Both the position numbers and the translations under genes were made by a program. Under the pieces are notes generated by a model. The model worked only from the letters and a program-made list of their open reading frames with translations, was not told the origin of the DNA and made no database searches. Shown piece after piece: positions 4,085 to 6,407 of a DNA stretch of 6,407 bases; the stretch's first letter is position 1, and each line of letters starts with the position of its first letter. Source of the stretch: Actinomycetota bacterium (GTDB taxonomy: Bacteria > Actinomycetota > Actinomycetes > Streptosporangiales > Streptosporangiaceae); contig QGUZ01000296.1 of assembly GCA_003242605.1 (NCBI GenBank), positions 1 through 6,407 on the forward strand, written 5' to 3'.

Positions 4085-6407
4085 TCACCTGGTCACGGTG
4101 GTCCGCCACAGCGTGAGGTGGTCGTCGGTGTAGGTGGCGGAGCGGCCGAGCGCGACCACCCGGTCGCCGAGCGCGGCCACCGTGCCGAGCCACTGGCCGC
4201 CCTCGCCGGCGAGGCCCTCGCCGCGCAGCGGCCGGTGCCGCCACCGGCGGCCGTCGGCGGAGATCCAGGCCGCGGCGTCGCCGGGCGCGCCGTACGAGCC
4301 GACCGCGACGAGCGCCGAGCCCGCGGCGGCGAGGTCGAGCACGGTGGCGGAGGTCTCCGCGGGCAGCCACGTGTAGGTCCAGGTGCGGCCGTCGTCGGTG
4401 GAGCGGGCGGCGAACGGGCGGCGCCCCTCGGCGGTGACCGCGGTGCCGACCGCCACCAGGCCGCCGTCGGCGGCGAGCACGCGGCGCAGGTGCGCCGAGC
4501 GCGCGCCCTCCGGGATGGGCCGGGCGCGGCCGGTCCAGCTGCGCCCGTCGGCGGACGTCCACACCACGCCGGTCTCCCCGTCGACCGGGCCGGAGCCGCC
4601 GACCGCGACGTACCCGGACGGGGTGGCGGCGACGTCGTGCAGCCGCACCTCGGCCGACGGCAGCTCGCCGACGCGCTCGAACCGGCGCAGGTCGCGGGTG
4701 TACCAGAGCACCGCGGTGCCGTCGGCGCCGGACCGCTGCTCACCGGCGATCACGTAGCCGGAGCGGCCGGCCGCGACCGCGTGCGGGACGAGGTGGTAGA
4801 CGCCCTGCGGCACGGCGAGCGCCTCCGACTCGGCGACGCGGCGCCACCGGGTGCCGTCCGGCGAGGTCACCAGCAGCGGCCGGGCGACGGCCGGGTCGGG
4901 CATGGTGCCGCCCACCGCGAGCCAGCCCTCGGGCCCGTGCGCCACGTCCGCGAGCGCCTGCCGGCCGGGGCCGCGGAGCGCGCGGGCCCCGATCACGGTC
5001 CACCGGGTGCCGTCCGGGCTGGTCCAGACGCCCGCGTCGCCCTGGGCCGTGCCCACGGCGACGAACAGGTTCCCGCCCGCGGCGATCCGGGAGATCTCCC
5101 GCGCCGACCGGGTGAGCCCGGCGATCTCGTCCGGCGGCACCGACCGCGCCCGCTCGCCCCGGCGGGCGGTCATGAGCACCGGCACGTTGTCCACGTCGCC
5201 GGCGGGCTCGTCCCCGCCCGCGACGAGGGTGCCCTGGTCGGTGATGGCGACGCCGCGCAGGGTGCCGCGGATCCTGCCGAGCTCGGCGCCCTTCGCCCAG
5301 GTGGCGCCGTCCTCGCTGGTGAAGACGGTGTACTCCTGCCAGCCGGTCTCGGCGACCGCCGCGAGGCCCGCGGCCGAGGAGGCGAGGGAGCGCACGCCGA
5401 GGCCCTCGGAGCCGAGCGGCCCGATCTCGCCGCAGTCCCGCCACGACTCGCCACTGCGCGAGCAGTACACGGTCACCCGCCCGTCGCTCACCTGGCGGGT
5501 GGGCACGAGCACGAACCCCTCGCCCGCGACGGCGAGCGCGCCCGACTCCAGCCGGTCGTCCGCCGGGGGATCGCCGCTCTGCCAGGTGCGGCCGCCGTCC
5601 GCCGAGCGCAGCACCGTCACGGCGGGGTCCTCCGGCCCGGCGTCGGCGAGCGCCACGACCCGGTCGCCGTCCGCCACCACCGCGCGGATGCCGCGCACGC
5701 CGGAGCCGATCCCGGAGAGGTCGGCCCGCGTCCAGTCCTGCCCGTCGGCGGAGACCCAGGCCGCGGGCCCGGTACGGCTCTCGCCGAGCCGGGCGGAGCC
5801 GACCGCGACGAAGCCGCTCGCGGTGCGGGCGAGGTCGGCGATGCGGTCGCCGGGCCCGAACACGGTCAGCCGCGCCGGGTCGACCGCGGTCCACGAGCGG
5901 CCGTCGGTGCTCGTCCACATGCCGCGCGCGGTCACCCCGGAGGGACCGGCGAGGCCGAGGCCGGCGCCGCGCGCCCCGGCGCTCGCGGGCGCCTCGGTGC
6001 CCGCGGCGAGCCACAGCCCGCCGCCGCCGGTCACCCGGCCCGCCGTACCGGCCCGGGCCTCGACGCCCGCCGGGCCGGTCACCTGGCCCAGCTCCCAGCT
6101 GGCGCCGCCGTCGGTGGAGACGAGGAAGAGCGGCCGGGGCACCGGGCCGGTGGTGTCGCTCCCCACGGCCACGACCGTGGAGCCGGCCGCGGTGATCGCG
6201 TTGAGCACCTGGCTGGAGCCGCTGCCGGCCGTGCCCGGCGGGGCGAGGAAGACGTCGTCGGCCGCGCTGCCCGCCCCGGCCGCGAGCCGTACCTCCGCGG
6301 GGGCGGGCCGCTGCAGCATGCTCACCGCGGCGAAGCCGAGCCCGGCGGCGGCCGCGAGCACGGCGAGCACGGCGACGGGCAGCAGCAGGCGCCGGCGCCG
6401 GCGCCGC
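4085..6407 (-). CDS. Membrane-anchored tandem beta-propeller protein with Asp-box repeats (5' end outside window)
   Basis: The frame is open from the right edge to a TGA at 4085-4087, giving 773 visible residues; the start lies beyond 6407. Numbering below counts from the GTG at 6370. The sequence enters as six arginines and LLLPVA, continuing into a hydrophobic helix through residue 19. This is a positive-inside signal anchor with no lipobox Cys, so the rest is probably outside the membrane. About 14 units of 27-68 residues follow, each with a V-A-V-G-like strand, and most with an Asp-box (S/T-x-D-G-x-x-W). Clear boxes lie at 85-92, 154-160, 207-213, 256-263, 352-358, 451-457, 503-509, 606-612, 657-664 and 704-710, with variants at 304-310 and 558-564. 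Units 7 (about 379-430) and 14 (735-761) have none. The only two cysteines, 303 and 313, are both in unit 5. Asp-boxes are structural in sialidase-like and BNR-repeat propellers. No sialidase catalytic arginine triad or FRIP motif is recognisable, so a binding, scaffold or sensor role is likelier than catalysis. Confidence 0.88.
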   Translation of the reverse strand, partial: RRRRRRLLLPVAVLAVLAAAAGLGFAAVSMLQRPAPAEVRLAAGAGSAADDVFLAPPGTAGSGSSQVLNAITAAGSTVVAVGSDTTGPVPRPLFLVSTDGGASWELGQVTGPAGVEARAGTAGRVTGGGGLWLAAGTEAPASAGARGAGLGLAGPSGVTARGMWTSTDGRSWTAVDPARLTVFGPGDRIADLARTASGFVAVGSARLGESRTGPAAWVSADGQDWTRADLSGIGSGVRGIRAVVADGDRVVALADAGPEDPAVTVLRSADGGRTWQSGDPPADDRLESGALAVAGEGFVLVPTRQVSDGRVTVYCSRSGESWRDCGEIGPLGSEGLGVRSLASSAAGLAAVAETGWQEYTVFTSEDGATWAKGAELGRIRGTLRGVAITDQGTLVAGGDEPAGDVDNVPVLMTARRGERARSVPPDEIAGLTRSAREISRIAAGGNLFVAVGTAQGDAGVWTSPDGTRWTVIGARALRGPGRQALADVAHGPEGWLAVGGTMPDPAVARPLLVTSPDGTRWRRVAESEALAVPQGVYHLVPHAVAAGRSGYVIAGEQRSGADGTAVLWYTRDLRRFERVGELPSAEVRLHDVAATPSGYVAVGGSGPVDGETGVVWTSADGRSWTGRARPIPEGARSAHLRRVLAADGGLVAVGTAVTAEGRRPFAARSTDDGRTWTYTWLPAETSATVLDLAAAGSALVAVGSYGAPGDAAAWISADGRRWRHRPLRGEGLAGEGGQWLGTVAALGDRVVALGRSATYTDDHLTLWRTTVTR

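Noticed and set aside
4740..6014. 424-codon second minus-strand frame within the propeller gene
   Set aside because: It is a shifted frame of the propeller gene, dominated by Arg and Gly with no repeats or motifs of its own.

Overview
The window is about 73% GC by eye, with G/C in nearly every third codon position, GTG starts, and promoters marked only by a -10 (TAnnnT) element. This points to a high-GC actinomycete, possibly of the Streptosporangiales type. That placement is inferred from composition and protein style; no marker gene is present. I see no rRNA, tRNA, CRISPR array, insertion sequence or phage gene. The region looks like a stable chromosomal block.

Layout from left to right. 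Positions 1-134 hold the last 43 codons of a + strand gene ending in seven arginines, followed by a strong hairpin (183-221) that probably ends its transcript. An alpha/beta-hydrolase (353-1231, +) has its own promoter region with a 9-bp inverted repeat upstream. It converges on a minus-strand block that reads right to left: a DUF6758-like zinc-ribbon protein (3603-2965), a metallo-beta-lactamase (MBL)-fold protein (2905-2177), and a RecB/Cas4-like PD-(D/E)XK nuclease with an iron-sulfur cysteine set (2170-1250). The MBL and nuclease genes are 6 nt apart and probably form one transcript. The DUF6758-like gene diverges from a Nudix hydrolase (3677-4075, +) across a 73-bp shared promoter region. 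The Nudix gene converges on a large minus-strand gene (4085 to beyond 6407) for a membrane-anchored, probably extracytoplasmic protein built of about 14 beta-propeller units.

No single pathway links these genes. The nuclease and Nudix hydrolase fit DNA or nucleotide housekeeping. The alpha/beta-hydrolase and propeller protein have no assignable substrate. The clearest anomaly is the MBL-fold protein: three positions that normally bind metal are Leu, Ile and Lys, while the rest of the domain looks intact. The second is the propeller protein, whose 14 units divide naturally into two sets of seven, the last unit of each set lacking the Asp-box. A third theme is that at least three genes carry a -10 hexamer placed so that transcription would start on or beside the GTG codon, which suggests leaderless mRNAs. 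I find no convincing new defence system or mobile system here.
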